Assembly: GCF_002843305.1 (NCBI RefSeq)
Contig: NZ_PGSG01000029.1
Coordinates: forward strand, 1 to 64,000
Reading direction: 5' to 3'
Source of the DNA: Streptomyces barkulensis
GTDB lineage: Bacteria > Actinomycetota > Actinomycetes > Streptomycetales > Streptomycetaceae
DNA length: 64,000 nucleotides
The translations under genes and the position numbers were made by a program. Below, in pieces: positions 48,146-56,046 of this stretch; the stretch's first letter is position 1, and the number at the start of each line of letters is the position of its first letter. The notes below the pieces were generated by a model. That model did not search any database. It was not told the DNA's origin and was given only the letters and a program-made list of their open reading frames with translations.

Positions 48146-48793
48146 TCAGCGGGCCGTCGTACTCCGCCGCGCCCCGGAGTGCCCCGGGCCCTTCTTCCCG
48201 GGGCTGTTCCTTCCCGGGCCGCCTTTCTCCGCGGCCTCGTCCCCCGGGCCCCCGCTTTCCGGCCGTGCGCCCCAGGCGGCGGGGCCGCCGACGTACGGCC
48301 GTCGTCCGCCGCGGTCCTCGCCGAGCACCTGCCAGCCGGTACGGGTCAGCGTGATGTACGCCCCGCACCGCAGGCCGTGCAGTATGCAGGCGTCGCGCAG
48401 CCCCCACATCCACGCGCCGTCCTCGTCCCTCCAGCCCGAGCCGTCCTCACGGCAGCACAGCAGGACGGCGGTCCGCGAGGGCCTGCGGCGGCGCAGGTCG
48501 TGAGGGACGATCCTGCGCAGCTGGGACAGCAGGACGTTGCGGCACTCCCAGCCGTCCGGAGTGGAGTTGGCCCGCGAGAACGACGCGCTGGCGATGATCC
48601 GTTCGTCCGGGCCGAGCACCGCGACGACGGAGGTGGCCGGCCCGGGCCGGTGGCGGGTGTGCAGCCCGGCGACCAGTTCGCGCGGGCTGCGCAGCAGAGG
48701 GATCCCGGCAGCGGCCCACTCGGCGGGTTCGAGAAGGCGTCCGGCGTGGGACGGGGTCTCGGCGGGCGGCGGTGAGACGAAGCCGACGGTCAT
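48146..48793 (-). CDS. Conserved hypothetical protein
   Basis: The 215-residue protein starts MTVGFVSPPPAETPSHAGRLLEPAEWA at ATG 48793, with GGAGGGAGG just upstream. The central region has SFSRANSTPDGWECRNVLLSQLRRIVPHDLRRR and WMWGLRDACILHGLRCGAYITLTRTGW. The tail of about 50 residues is Gly/Lys-rich and disordered. No family or activity is recognised. It lies upstream of rnhB-region genes and is in line with the recQ gene. Confidence 0.6.
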   Translation of the reverse strand: MTVGFVSPPPAETPSHAGRLLEPAEWAAAGIPLLRSPRELVAGLHTRHRPGPATSVVAVLGPDERIIASASFSRANSTPDGWECRNVLLSQLRRIVPHDLRRRRPSRTAVLLCCREDGSGWRDEDGAWMWGLRDACILHGLRCGAYITLTRTGWQVLGEDRGGRRPYVGGPAAWGARPESGGPGDEAAEKGGPGRNSPGKKGPGHSGARRSTTAR

Positions 48794-48911
48794 GGTCCTC
48801 CCTCCGTGGCACCGCACCAATTCTCACGGGTGAACACGGTCGCGGCAATGGAACACCGAGTCGACCTGGTCACGCCGGACCTTTTGCCGCGGAGCGGCGG
48901 GCGGCCGCGGT

Positions 48912-51077
48912 TCATCCCCGCACGGCCAGCACCAGCGGCATCACCTTCTGGGCCCCGGCCCGGCGCAGCAGCCGCGCGGCCACGGCCAGGGTCCATCCGG
49001 TCTCCGTGACGTCGTCCACCAGCAGTACCGGGCCGCCGGCCGACGTGACCGCCTCCGCCAGCGGCTCGGGCACCGTCAGCGCACCGTGCAGGGCCCGCAG
49101 CCGCTGCGCGCTGTTGCTGCGCGGGATACGGGTGTCCGACGCCCCGTCGGTGTATTCCACGGTGCCCAGCAGCGGTATCCGGCCGACCGCCGCGATCCGC
49201 TCCCCGAGAGACCTGATCAGCTGTGGCCGGGTCCGCGAGTCGATCGTCACCACCCCCACCGGGCGGGCCGGCGAGTCCTCCTCCCCCGAGGCCCAGCCGC
49301 CCGGCCCCCGCGCCCAGTCGGCGAGTACGGAGACCACGGCGCCGGCCACGTCGTCGGGCACCGGTCCGTCCTGTGAGGGCGGCTCCAGCAGCGGACGCAG
49401 GCGGTTGCCCCATCCGATGTCGGACAGCCGGCCCAGCGCCCTGCCGGGAGCGGCCTGTTCGCCCGGAGGAACGCGCCCCTTGAGATCCAGCCCGATCGCG
49501 GGGAGCCCCGTCGGCCACATCCTGCGGGGCTCCACCTCCACACCGGGGCGTCCCAGTTCTCCCCGGGCGGCCTCCAGCGCCGCCGGATCGACATCGGTGC
49601 CGAACCGCGGGCCCGCGCAGTTGTCGCACCGTCCGCAGGGCGCCGCCTGCGCGTCGTCCAACTGCCGCCGCAGGAACTCCATCCGGCATCCGGAGGTGGC
49701 GGCGTACTCCTTCATCGCGCGCTGCTCGGCCTCCCGCTGCCGCGCCACCCAGGCATACCGCTCGGTGTCGTAGGACCAGGGCTCTCCCGTGGAGATCCAG
49801 CCGCCGCGCACCCGCCGCACAGCCCCGTCCACGTCGAGCACCTTGAGCATCATCTCCAGCCGCGAGCGGCGCAGTTCCACCAGCGGTTCCAGGGCGGGCA
49901 GGGACAGCGGCCGGTCGGCCGACGCCAGCACGTCCAGGGTGCGGCGCACCTGCTCCTCGGGGGGAAAGGCCAGGGACGCGAAGTACCGCCAGATCGCCTC
50001 GTCCTCCGGGCCGGGCAGCAGTAGCACCTCGGCGTGCTCCACCCCGCGCCCGGCCCGGCCCACCTGCTGGTAGTAGGCGATGGGGGAGGAGGGGGAACCG
50101 AGATGGACGACGAAGCCCAGGTCCGGCTTGTCGAAGCCCATGCCCAGCGCGGAGGTGGCCACCAGTGCCTTGACCCTGTTGCCCAGCAGATCCGCCTCGG
50201 CCGCCTCCCGGTCGGCGTTCTCCGTCCGCCCGGTGTAGGAGGCGACGGTGTGCCCCCGCTGCCGCAGGAACGCCGCCACCTCCTCGGCGGCCGAGACCGT
50301 CAGCGTGTAGACGATGCCGGAGCCCGGCAGCTCGTGGAGATGGCCGTCGAGCCAGGCCAGCCGACGTGCCGCGTCCGGCAGGTGCAGCACTCCCAGGCTG
50401 AGGCTCTCCCGGTCCAGCGGGCCGCGCAGCACCAGTGCGTCCGTCCCCGTCCCGCCGGTGCCCAGCTGCTCCGCCACGTCGGCCGTCACCCGGGCGTTGG
50501 CCGTCGCGGTGGTGGCCAGCACCGGGACGCCGGGGGGGAGCTCGGCGAGCATCGTCCGCAGCCGCCGGTAGTCGGGCCGGAAGTCGTGCCCCCAGTCGGA
50601 GATGCAGTGCGCCTCGTCGACCACCAGCAGTCCGGTCGTGGCGGCCAGCTTCGGCAGGACCTGATCGCGGAAGTCGGGGTTGTTCAGGCGCTCCGGGCTG
50701 ACGAGCAGCACATCGACCTCTCCCGCGGCCACCTCGGCGTGGACCGTCTCCCACTCCTCGGTGTTCGCCGAGTTGATCGTCCGGGCGCGGACACCCGCGC
50801 GCTCCGCGGCCTCGACCTGGTTGCGCATCAGCGCCAGAAGCGGTGAGACGATCACCGTCGGTCCCTCGCCGCGCTCGCGCAGCAGCGCGGTCGCCACGAA
50901 GTACACCGCCGACTTGCCCCAGCCCGTGCGCTGCACCACCAAGGTCCGCCGGCGTTCCACCACCAGAGCCTCGACGGCCCGCCACTGGTCGGTGCGCAGT
51001 CTCGCCGTACCGGTGGTGTCGCCGGTGAGGCGGGCCAGTACGGCGTCGGCCGCGGTGCGCAGATTCTCCTCGCTCAT
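48912..51077 (-). CDS. RecQ-family helicase fused to a phosphoribosyltransferase-like domain
   Basis: The 721-residue protein has a RecQ helicase core: Walker A QRTGWGKSAVYF (PTGGGKS is usual), DEAH in LLVVDEAHCISDWGHDFRPDYRRL, ATTATAN, and YYQQVGRAGR. A zinc-binding segment with CRMEF and APCGRCDNC follows. The C-terminal part (about residues 560-721) ends in LLVDDVTETGWTLAVAARLL, the PRPP-binding loop signature of type I phosphoribosyltransferases. No HRDC domain is evident. ATG 51077 fits best. The fusion links DNA repair with a nucleotide-related domain of unknown activity. Confidence 0.87.
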   Translation of the reverse strand: MSEENLRTAADAVLARLTGDTTGTARLRTDQWRAVEALVVERRRTLVVQRTGWGKSAVYFVATALLRERGEGPTVIVSPLLALMRNQVEAAERAGVRARTINSANTEEWETVHAEVAAGEVDVLLVSPERLNNPDFRDQVLPKLAATTGLLVVDEAHCISDWGHDFRPDYRRLRTMLAELPPGVPVLATTATANARVTADVAEQLGTGGTGTDALVLRGPLDRESLSLGVLHLPDAARRLAWLDGHLHELPGSGIVYTLTVSAAEEVAAFLRQRGHTVASYTGRTENADREAAEADLLGNRVKALVATSALGMGFDKPDLGFVVHLGSPSSPIAYYQQVGRAGRGVEHAEVLLLPGPEDEAIWRYFASLAFPPEEQVRRTLDVLASADRPLSLPALEPLVELRRSRLEMMLKVLDVDGAVRRVRGGWISTGEPWSYDTERYAWVARQREAEQRAMKEYAATSGCRMEFLRRQLDDAQAAPCGRCDNCAGPRFGTDVDPAALEAARGELGRPGVEVEPRRMWPTGLPAIGLDLKGRVPPGEQAAPGRALGRLSDIGWGNRLRPLLEPPSQDGPVPDDVAGAVVSVLADWARGPGGWASGEEDSPARPVGVVTIDSRTRPQLIRSLGERIAAVGRIPLLGTVEYTDGASDTRIPRSNSAQRLRALHGALTVPEPLAEAVTSAGGPVLLVDDVTETGWTLAVAARLLRRAGAQKVMPLVLAVRG

Positions 51078-51240
51078 GTGTCCATGCAACCCGATGACAC
51101 CGACACCGTGCGAACCGCCTGTGGACAACCAGGGGTCCATACAGCTGAGGTGATCACCGGAATATCAGTAAATGTTCTTACCGAGGCCACTTGTGGACGG
51201 AGCCGCACGCCATCCCGTCCGTCCGCGTCACTGTCAGGGC
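51078..51240. promoter_or_regulatory. Divergent recQ / DUF4192 promoter region
   Basis: This 163-bp gap between divergent genes is locally AT-richer around 51150-51185 and probably holds both promoters. No operator is recognised. Confidence 0.35.
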
Positions 51241-51714
51241 ATGACACAGCACAGCGAATCCTCCCGACAGCCGTCCACCACCGCCCAGGTCACCCTGCGC
51301 GGTCCGGCCGAGCTGGTCGACTCCCTCCCCTACCTCCTCGGCTACCACCCCGACGACTCCGTCGTCCTGGTCGGTCTCCACGGCCCGAGCGGCCGCTTCG
51401 GCGGCCGGCTCCGCGTGGGCATTCCCGCCGCGGAAGGGGAATGGCCCGAGCTGGCCGAACAGCTCGCCGACTGTCTGCGCGGCAGCGGCGTCCCGCGAGG
51501 CGACAGCCCTGACGCGGCGCTCGTCTTCCTGTGCCGGGATCCGGCCGCCGGCGAGAGCGGCCGGGCCGTCATGGAACGGCTCAGGCCTCTCGCCCAGCGG
51601 CTGCGGACCGCCTGCGGGGCGCTGGACATGCCGGTGTACGAGGCGCTGTGCGTCTCCGGTGGCCGCTACTGGTCCGGTCGCTGCCTCCCCCTTCCTGACC
51701 AGCGGAAACCGTAG
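51241..51714 (+). pseudogene. DUF4192-domain gene, 5' part, interrupted by the mobile element
   Basis: The N-terminal half of a DUF4192 protein begins TTAQVTLRGPAELVDSLPYLLGYHPDDSVVLVGLHG. Host coding sequence runs to codon 145 (position 51675, GGRYWS). The frame then reads 12 element-derived residues to a stop at 51714, giving 157 residues. The missing half starts at 63107 in exactly the same frame, so the intact gene would encode 389 residues. The fragment may still be translated but lacks the conserved Cys-rich centre. Confidence 0.93.
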
Positions 51715-52963
51715 GATCCGGGGCCGCTGGGCGCAGTATGGGCGCTGCGCCCAGGGCCGCCTCGATCACGGTCCGCGCGGTGTCGTCCGCGCCGGGCAGG
51801 ACGTGGGCGTACACCTTCATCGTCACACCGGGGTTGGAGTGCCCGGCGTACGTCTGCACGGCCTTGATCGACACCCCTGCCTGCACCAGGGTCGAGATGT
51901 ACCCGTGCCGCAGAGTGTGGAACGTGGTGCGCTCGGCGACCGGTTCCTGCCCGGCCTCCCGCAGCGCCCGGTTGGCCCGCCCGACGATCTTCTCCCACCG
52001 CCGCGACCAGTTCGACCGGCGCAGCGCCTCACCCTCGGCCGAGGGGAAGACCAGCATCGCCGTGCGCCGCTCAGGACGCCTGGGGTCGGTCCGGTCGTCC
52101 AGCACGACGCCCTGGGGCGGGAAGGCCCGCAGATGGGCGCGCAGAGCCTCCACGGCCACCTGGGGGAGCGGGACGGTGCGCAGGCTCTTGGCCGTCTTCG
52201 GCCGGTCGAGATAGGGGAGACCGGCGGCCGGGCCGACGAGCTGCCGCCGGATCGTAACCGTCCCGGCCCTCAGGTCGAGCGCGTCGGCCTCCAGCCCGAA
52301 CACCTCGCCCCACCGCAGCCCGGCCGAGGCCGCCAGCAGCAGCGCGGCCCGGTAGTGCGCCGGGGCCGCGTCCACTAGCGCGGCCACCTGGGTGGCCGTG
52401 GGCGGCCGGATCTCCCGGCGGACATCGGCGGGCAGCCGGATGCGCGAGCACGGCGACCGGGATATCAGCCCGTCGCGCACCGCCTCGCTGAAGATCGACG
52501 CGAGGACGGCGTAGGTGGACTGCATCGAGCTGGGCGCGAGTACCTCCGCCCGGTCGGCCACCCACGCCTGGATGTCCCGGCGGGTGACGGCCCGGATCGG
52601 CGTGTCTCCGAGGAGCGGCAGGATGTGCAGCCGCAGCACCCGCTCCGTGCGCTCGGCGGTGCCCGGCCGGTGGTGGGCCGTGGCCGCCCACCGCTCGGCC
52701 ACCTCACGGACGGTCTCCCGGCCGGTGGCGGTGTCACCCAGCAGGCCGCGTGCCAGCTCGGCGGACACCTGGGCGGCCCGGCGGTCGGCGTCGGCCCGCT
52801 TCGCCCAGGTCTCCTTGCGCTGCCTGCCGTTGGCCGCACGCCAGCGGACCTGCCACCGACGGCCCTTGCCGTGCAGGGGAGTTGGGAATTTCTTGTGCTC
52901 CGCGCACCTTCCGCGCGGAGTTTTCGGCTTCTCTGTGTGCCAGAGATCCACGACGGCGGCCAT
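51581..52963 (-). CDS. int: Tyrosine recombinase (integrase)
   Basis: This catalyses integration and excision of the element. In the integrated form it has 460 residues: an N-terminal arm-binding/SAM-like domain (VREVAERWAATAHHRPGTAERTERVLRLHILPLLGD) and a catalytic domain with Arg in ASAGLRWGEVFGLE, HTLRHGYISTLV, the Gly-His box YAGHSNPGVTMKVYAHVL and its nucleophilic Tyr. ATG 52963 has GGAGG 9 nt upstream. The frame continues through attL, so the last 30 or so residues are read from host DNA antisense to DUF4192. In the excised circle the frame would end after DRTSSVRPES. Confidence 0.95.
   Translation of the reverse strand: MAAVVDLWHTEKPKTPRGRCAEHKKFPTPLHGKGRRWQVRWRAANGRQRKETWAKRADADRRAAQVSAELARGLLGDTATGRETVREVAERWAATAHHRPGTAERTERVLRLHILPLLGDTPIRAVTRRDIQAWVADRAEVLAPSSMQSTYAVLASIFSEAVRDGLISRSPCSRIRLPADVRREIRPPTATQVAALVDAAPAHYRAALLLAASAGLRWGEVFGLEADALDLRAGTVTIRRQLVGPAAGLPYLDRPKTAKSLRTVPLPQVAVEALRAHLRAFPPQGVVLDDRTDPRRPERRTAMLVFPSAEGEALRRSNWSRRWEKIVGRANRALREAGQEPVAERTTFHTLRHGYISTLVQAGVSIKAVQTYAGHSNPGVTMKVYAHVLPGADDTARTVIEAALGAAPILRPAAPDPTVSAGQEGGGSDRTSSGHRRRTAPRTPACPAPRRRSAAAGREA
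51669..51675. other. attL core
   Basis: CTGGTCC is present at both element ends. Here it joins host sequence GGCCGCTA on the left to element sequence GGTCGCTG on the right. It lies inside the DUF4192 coding sequence and the integrase reading frame. Confidence 0.85.
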
Positions 52964-53151
52964 GGTGCTTCGCCTCCATATGGGCGCGTTCTTATCGCTG
53001 CCCTGAATTCCAGCGTACTGCGCTGCCGGTCATGGCGGGAGAGAGGCTGCGGATCCGTTCTCCGAGGTGGATATCTACCCCGAAGGTCACTTTCGCGAGA
53101 TCAGGGAAGTGCAGGTCAGAGACTCAGGTGCGTCTTGGATGTCGGTTTTCT

Positions 53152-53175
53152 GGGGTTTCTCGTGTCCGAAACCCC
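53152..53175. promoter_or_regulatory. Inverted repeat GGGGTTTC-N8-GAAACCCC
   Basis: Perfect 8-bp arms (53152-53159 / 53168-53175) lie about 75 bp before the excisionase-like gene. It is an operator or hairpin candidate. Confidence 0.6.
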
Positions 53176-53211
53176 GGGGCTCTGTCGGGTGGCTCGGCTG
53201 CAATGGGGGTC

Positions 53212-53226
53212 ACGGGAAATTCCCGT
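53212..53226. promoter_or_regulatory. Perfect 15-bp palindrome upstream of xis
   Basis: ACGGGAAATTCCCGT is symmetric about its central A. It lies 24 bp upstream of the ATG at 53251, where a repressor would block the early promoter. Confidence 0.65.
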
Positions 53227-53250
53227 TATCCGAGACCGAGGAGAACCGAA

Positions 53251-53448
53251 ATGGCCAAGGGAGTTGACCGGCTGCTCACCTCCGAGGAAGTCGCCGAGAT
53301 TCTGGGCGTCGATCCCCGCACCCCTCCGCAGTGGCGCTACCGGGGCCTGGGGCCGGACTGGGTGAAGATCGGCACCCGCGTCCGCTACCGGGCCGAGGAC
53401 GTGGAGAAGTACATCCGCTCGCATCTGCGGAAGGCGGCCGAGAAGTGA
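53251..53448 (+). CDS. Excisionase-like HTH protein
   Basis: This 65-residue MerR/AlpA-type winged-HTH protein starts MAKGVDRLLTSEEVAEILGVDPRTPPQWRYRGLGP and contains VKIGTRVRYRAEDVEKYIRS. GAGGAGAA precedes ATG 53251. Its position opposite int and its size suggest a recombination directionality factor or early regulator. Its stop overlaps the next start (GTGA). Confidence 0.8.
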   Translation: MAKGVDRLLTSEEVAEILGVDPRTPPQWRYRGLGPDWVKIGTRVRYRAEDVEKYIRSHLRKAAEK

Positions 53449-53666
53449 GCGCCGAGCAGGGCCGCAGCAAGGGAGAGTCCGGCTTTGCCTGCTCGGTCTG
53501 CGGGAGCAGCGAGGTCTACCGCAACGGTCGCGACCAGGGGCCGAGGTGCGCGCCTTGCAAGCGCGAGTACGCGCGGCGGCGCTACTGGGCCGACCCCGAG
53601 CGCGAGAACGCCCGCTTCAGGGCCTGGTGGGCGGCCAACCGGGCCGTGCGGGAGGAGACGCCGTGA
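53445..53666 (+). CDS. Small zinc-ribbon protein
   Basis: This 73-residue protein has paired cysteines (FACSVCGSSEVY ... PRCAPCKREYARRRYW) in a zinc-ribbon arrangement, and a basic/aromatic helix at the C-terminus. GTG 53445 overlaps the xis stop by 4 bp and its own stop overlaps the next start, so the three small genes are translationally coupled. The function is unknown; DNA binding is plausible. Confidence 0.72.
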   Translation: MSAEQGRSKGESGFACSVCGSSEVYRNGRDQGPRCAPCKREYARRRYWADPERENARFRAWWAANRAVREETP

Positions 53667-53932
53667 GCCCCAAGTTCGACCTGACGGTGGCGGTCCGTGC
53701 CGACGGGGAGCGCGTCCTGGTCGTGCAGCCCGCCCTCACGGAAGACCAGCCGCAGGAGGTCAAGGACGCCCTGGCCGTGCGCCGCGTGGCCAACACGACG
53801 GGCGTCTGTCCCGGCTGTGGTGCCCGCATGGCGCTCCCGAACCGCGCCGAGCGCCGTGCGGCGGCGAAGGCCGGGCGGGTGCTCCACGCCCGGATGGAGC
53901 ACGAAGACGACTGCCCGGCCACCGCCGTCTGA
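53663..53932 (+). CDS. Small Cys-containing protein, unknown
   Basis: This 89-residue protein runs MSPKFDLTVAVRADGERVLVVQPALTED, then a Cys pair GVCPGCGARM, an Ala/Arg-rich helix, and a late His/Cys (HEDDCPA) that could complete a metal site. GTG 53663 overlaps the upstream stop. The family is not recognised. Confidence 0.68.
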   Translation: MSPKFDLTVAVRADGERVLVVQPALTEDQPQEVKDALAVRRVANTTGVCPGCGARMALPNRAERRAAAKAGRVLHARMEHEDDCPATAV

Positions 53933-53977
53933 CCGATCCCTCTGTCCGCTCAGACCCGCAGTTATGAGTACGAGTAC

Positions 53978-55270
53978 ATGCAAGACGACAAGACGACGGC
54001 CGCCGGGGATTTCTCCTTCGACGACCGTCCAACAACCACTTTCCACGGTACCCCTTTGGCCTCTCTCGCGCTGGAGGCGCTGGCGTATGCCTACGTCACC
54101 GCGCCGGACAATCTGAAGGCGGCCGGGACCTGGCTTGCCGTCCCGGCAAGTCAGCAGACCGAGTTCGCTCAGCTTGTGGAGACCGTCCGCCAGAACCGGC
54201 TGTACGCCGCTCAGACGGATGAGCCGTCGTCCTGGGTGCGTGTTCACCCGGAGAAGGCTCTGGAGGCCGCGAGCAACCCGTTGGAGCCGACGATCGGCCG
54301 GTTCGCCGAGACCCCCAGCGAGCCGCCGCACGGGGTCTTCTACGCAGGCTGTGTCAACTCCGTCATCGGACCGTCGGAGAGCGGCAAGTCCTGGCTCGTC
54401 CAGTACGTCGTGGCACAGGAACTCAGGGCCGGGAACGGGGTCGTCTACGTGGACTACGAGGACGACGCGGCCTCGGTCTACCGGCGGCTTCTGCTGCTGG
54501 GCGTCCCGGAAGAGGTGCTGCGCGGCGACCGATTCCGGTACCACCAGCCGAACGGCCCCATGACCGAGGCGGAGAAGGCCGCATTCATGGCCTCCGTGGA
54601 CCTGGGCGGCACCCTCGCCGTCTTCGACGGGGTGACCGAGGGGATGGCCTTGGAAGGGTTGTCGCCGCGCGATGAGGCCGAGGTCGCCACCTGGCACGCC
54701 CGGACCACCAAGGACCTCGCCCACGGCGGCTGGGGCGTCGCCGTCATCGACCACACCCCCCACGACGGCAACCGGGCCCTCGGCTCGCAGCACAAGAAGT
54801 CCTGCATCACCGGGGCCTCCTACCTGGTTGAGGCGGTGCAGCAGGTCGCGCCGGGTGAGGCCGGACGGCTGCGCCTCAAGGTCGAGAAAGACCGGCACGG
54901 CTCGGTGCGGCGCGAGGCAGCACCGGGGCCCAATCCGAGGTGGCGCGGCGACCTCACCGTGGACTTCACCGGTGGACCGGAGCCGGTCGTGACCCTGTGG
55001 CCTGCCTCGCCCAGAAGCGAGACGGACGTCATCGAGGTTGAGATCAAGCCCGAGGAACGCGTGTGCCGGGCGGTCGTCCAGTACATCGCCCAGGCACCCG
55101 GCTGCACGGCCGGTGACATCGAGGACGCCGTGAAGGCGAGGAAGAACAGTCTTCTCCGGGCCAAGCGGTGGCTGATCGACCAGGGGTTTCTGAAGGCTGC
55201 GAAGGAAGGCAACCGGGTCGCCCACTACATCGGCCGACCGCTCGCCGACGAGGCATTCGACCCGGTGTAG
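53978..55270 (+). CDS. RecA-like/AAA_25 ATPase, candidate replication helicase
   Basis: The 430-residue protein has an N-terminal region of about 115 residues. A RecA-fold ATPase follows: Walker A GPSESGKS (131-138), VVYVDYEDDAASVYRRLLLLG, Walker B-like LAVFDGVTEG, and WGVAVIDHTPHDGN. A C-terminal winged helix ends it (VVQYIAQAPGCTAGDIEDAVKARKNSLLRAKRWLIDQGFL). The fold matches RepA/DnaB-like helicases of plasmids and phages. A dense repeat region follows immediately, as in many replicons. A weak ribosome-binding site precedes ATG 53978. Confidence 0.83.
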   Translation: MQDDKTTAAGDFSFDDRPTTTFHGTPLASLALEALAYAYVTAPDNLKAAGTWLAVPASQQTEFAQLVETVRQNRLYAAQTDEPSSWVRVHPEKALEAASNPLEPTIGRFAETPSEPPHGVFYAGCVNSVIGPSESGKSWLVQYVVAQELRAGNGVVYVDYEDDAASVYRRLLLLGVPEEVLRGDRFRYHQPNGPMTEAEKAAFMASVDLGGTLAVFDGVTEGMALEGLSPRDEAEVATWHARTTKDLAHGGWGVAVIDHTPHDGNRALGSQHKKSCITGASYLVEAVQQVAPGEAGRLRLKVEKDRHGSVRREAAPGPNPRWRGDLTVDFTGGPEPVVTLWPASPRSETDVIEVEIKPEERVCRAVVQYIAQAPGCTAGDIEDAVKARKNSLLRAKRWLIDQGFLKAAKEGNRVAHYIGRPLADEAFDPV

Positions 55271-55380
55271 TTCCCAGGTTCCCGCCTTTTCGGAACCGGT
55301 TCCCGGAACCGCTTCGAATGCCCGACAGAACGGTTCCCCCGGTTCCCGTCTTTAGCGGGAACCGGGAACCGAGTCGGTTC
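55271..55380. repeat. GGTTCCC/GGGAACC repeat cluster with hairpin, candidate origin
   Basis: At least eight GGTTCC or GGAACC cores are packed into 110 bp directly after the ATPase gene. They include a 12-bp palindrome GGAACCGGTTCC (55292-55303), an overlapping 15-bp palindrome (55297-55311) and a long hairpin. The hairpin pairs 55331-55348 with 55356-55371 with a 2-nt bulge and a 7-nt loop. Such clusters serve as iterons, single-strand origins or regulator sites. Confidence 0.75.
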
Positions 55381-55443
55381 GAGGGGCCTTGAGGACGAAA
55401 GCAAGAACAAGATCGCGGAACCTCTCTGAGAAGGAAGAAGACC

Positions 55444-55644
55444 ATGAGCGAACCCTCCATCCCCATGGGCGTCGGAGACACCCCCCACGGCCCCGCCGAC
55501 CCGGCCGACGACGAACTGGCCGCACCGGAGCCATGCAGGCCGCCCCGGACGCCGCTGACGCCGCTGGAGAGTGCCTGTGCTCTTTGCACCATGCCCAGTG
55601 GCCAGCACGACCGGGGCTGCCCGCTGCGCAGGAGGCCGACATGA
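55444..55644 (+). CDS. Small Pro-rich protein with Cys motif
   Basis: This 66-residue protein has a Pro/Asp-rich first half and ends with CALCTMPSGQHDRGC, a possible zinc site. AGAAGGAAGAAG precedes ATG 55444. The stop overlaps the next start. The family is unknown. Confidence 0.62.
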   Translation: MSEPSIPMGVGDTPHGPADPADDELAAPEPCRPPRTPLTPLESACALCTMPSGQHDRGCPLRRRPT

Positions 55645-56042
55645 GCACTCATCGCATCACCGAGGAGTCGGTCATCGTCGGCGGCTACACGGCCCTGCTG
55701 ATGGCTACCGCGCTGCGCGTGTACATGCGTCGGGGCGGATTCGATGCGGTCCATCCGGCGGACCGTGCCGAGCTGGACGCTTCGATTGCCGCGCTCGCAG
55801 CGGCCGGAAACGCATCCCAGCAGCTCAGGACGGTGGGCGGAAACGCGGAAACGCCGACCGGCGCGGCCGGGCCAGAGTCGTCCATGACGGTCCCCGAGAC
55901 GGCCCAGCGACTCGGCCTCAGCGAACGGCACATCCGGAACCTCGCCGAAAGCCACCTGGGCGGCCGGAAGGTCCGGGGCGGCTGGCGCTTCGACCCGGCG
56001 GCCGTCGAATCCGAAGCGGCCCGCAGGAGCAGGAAGGAGTGA
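55641..56042 (+). CDS. HTH-domain protein
   Basis: The 133-residue protein has an N-terminal alpha-helical part, a Gly/Ala linker, and a C-terminal helix-turn-helix of excisionase/MerR type (MTVPETAQRLGLSERHIRNLAESHLGGRKVRGGWRFDPAAVE). ATG 55641 overlaps the upstream stop by 4 bp, with GGAGG just before it. It may regulate the element or act as an architectural recombination factor. Confidence 0.7.
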   Translation: MSTHRITEESVIVGGYTALLMATALRVYMRRGGFDAVHPADRAELDASIAALAAAGNASQQLRTVGGNAETPTGAAGPESSMTVPETAQRLGLSERHIRNLAESHLGGRKVRGGWRFDPAAVESEAARRSRKE

Positions 56043-56046
56043 AGCG

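Larger units (their letters stand above)
52964..53250. promoter_or_regulatory. int / xis divergent control region
   Basis: This 287-bp gap carries two inverted repeats (listed separately). It also has an 11-bp motif GCAGGTCAGAG (53111-53121) that recurs near the right end (63042-63052). It probably contains the int and early promoters and perhaps protein-binding sites for recombination. Confidence 0.6.

Noticed and set aside
51669..51700. A tRNA gene as the attachment site
   Set aside because: Streptomyces elements often use tRNA 3' ends, but both junctions read as DUF4192 coding sequence and no tRNA cloverleaf is visible.
53978..55270. FtsK/TraB-like transfer ATPase
   Set aside because: The Walker A context, the RecA-like order and the C-terminal winged helix fit a RepA/DnaB-type ATPase. 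No membrane helices or FtsK motifs are seen.
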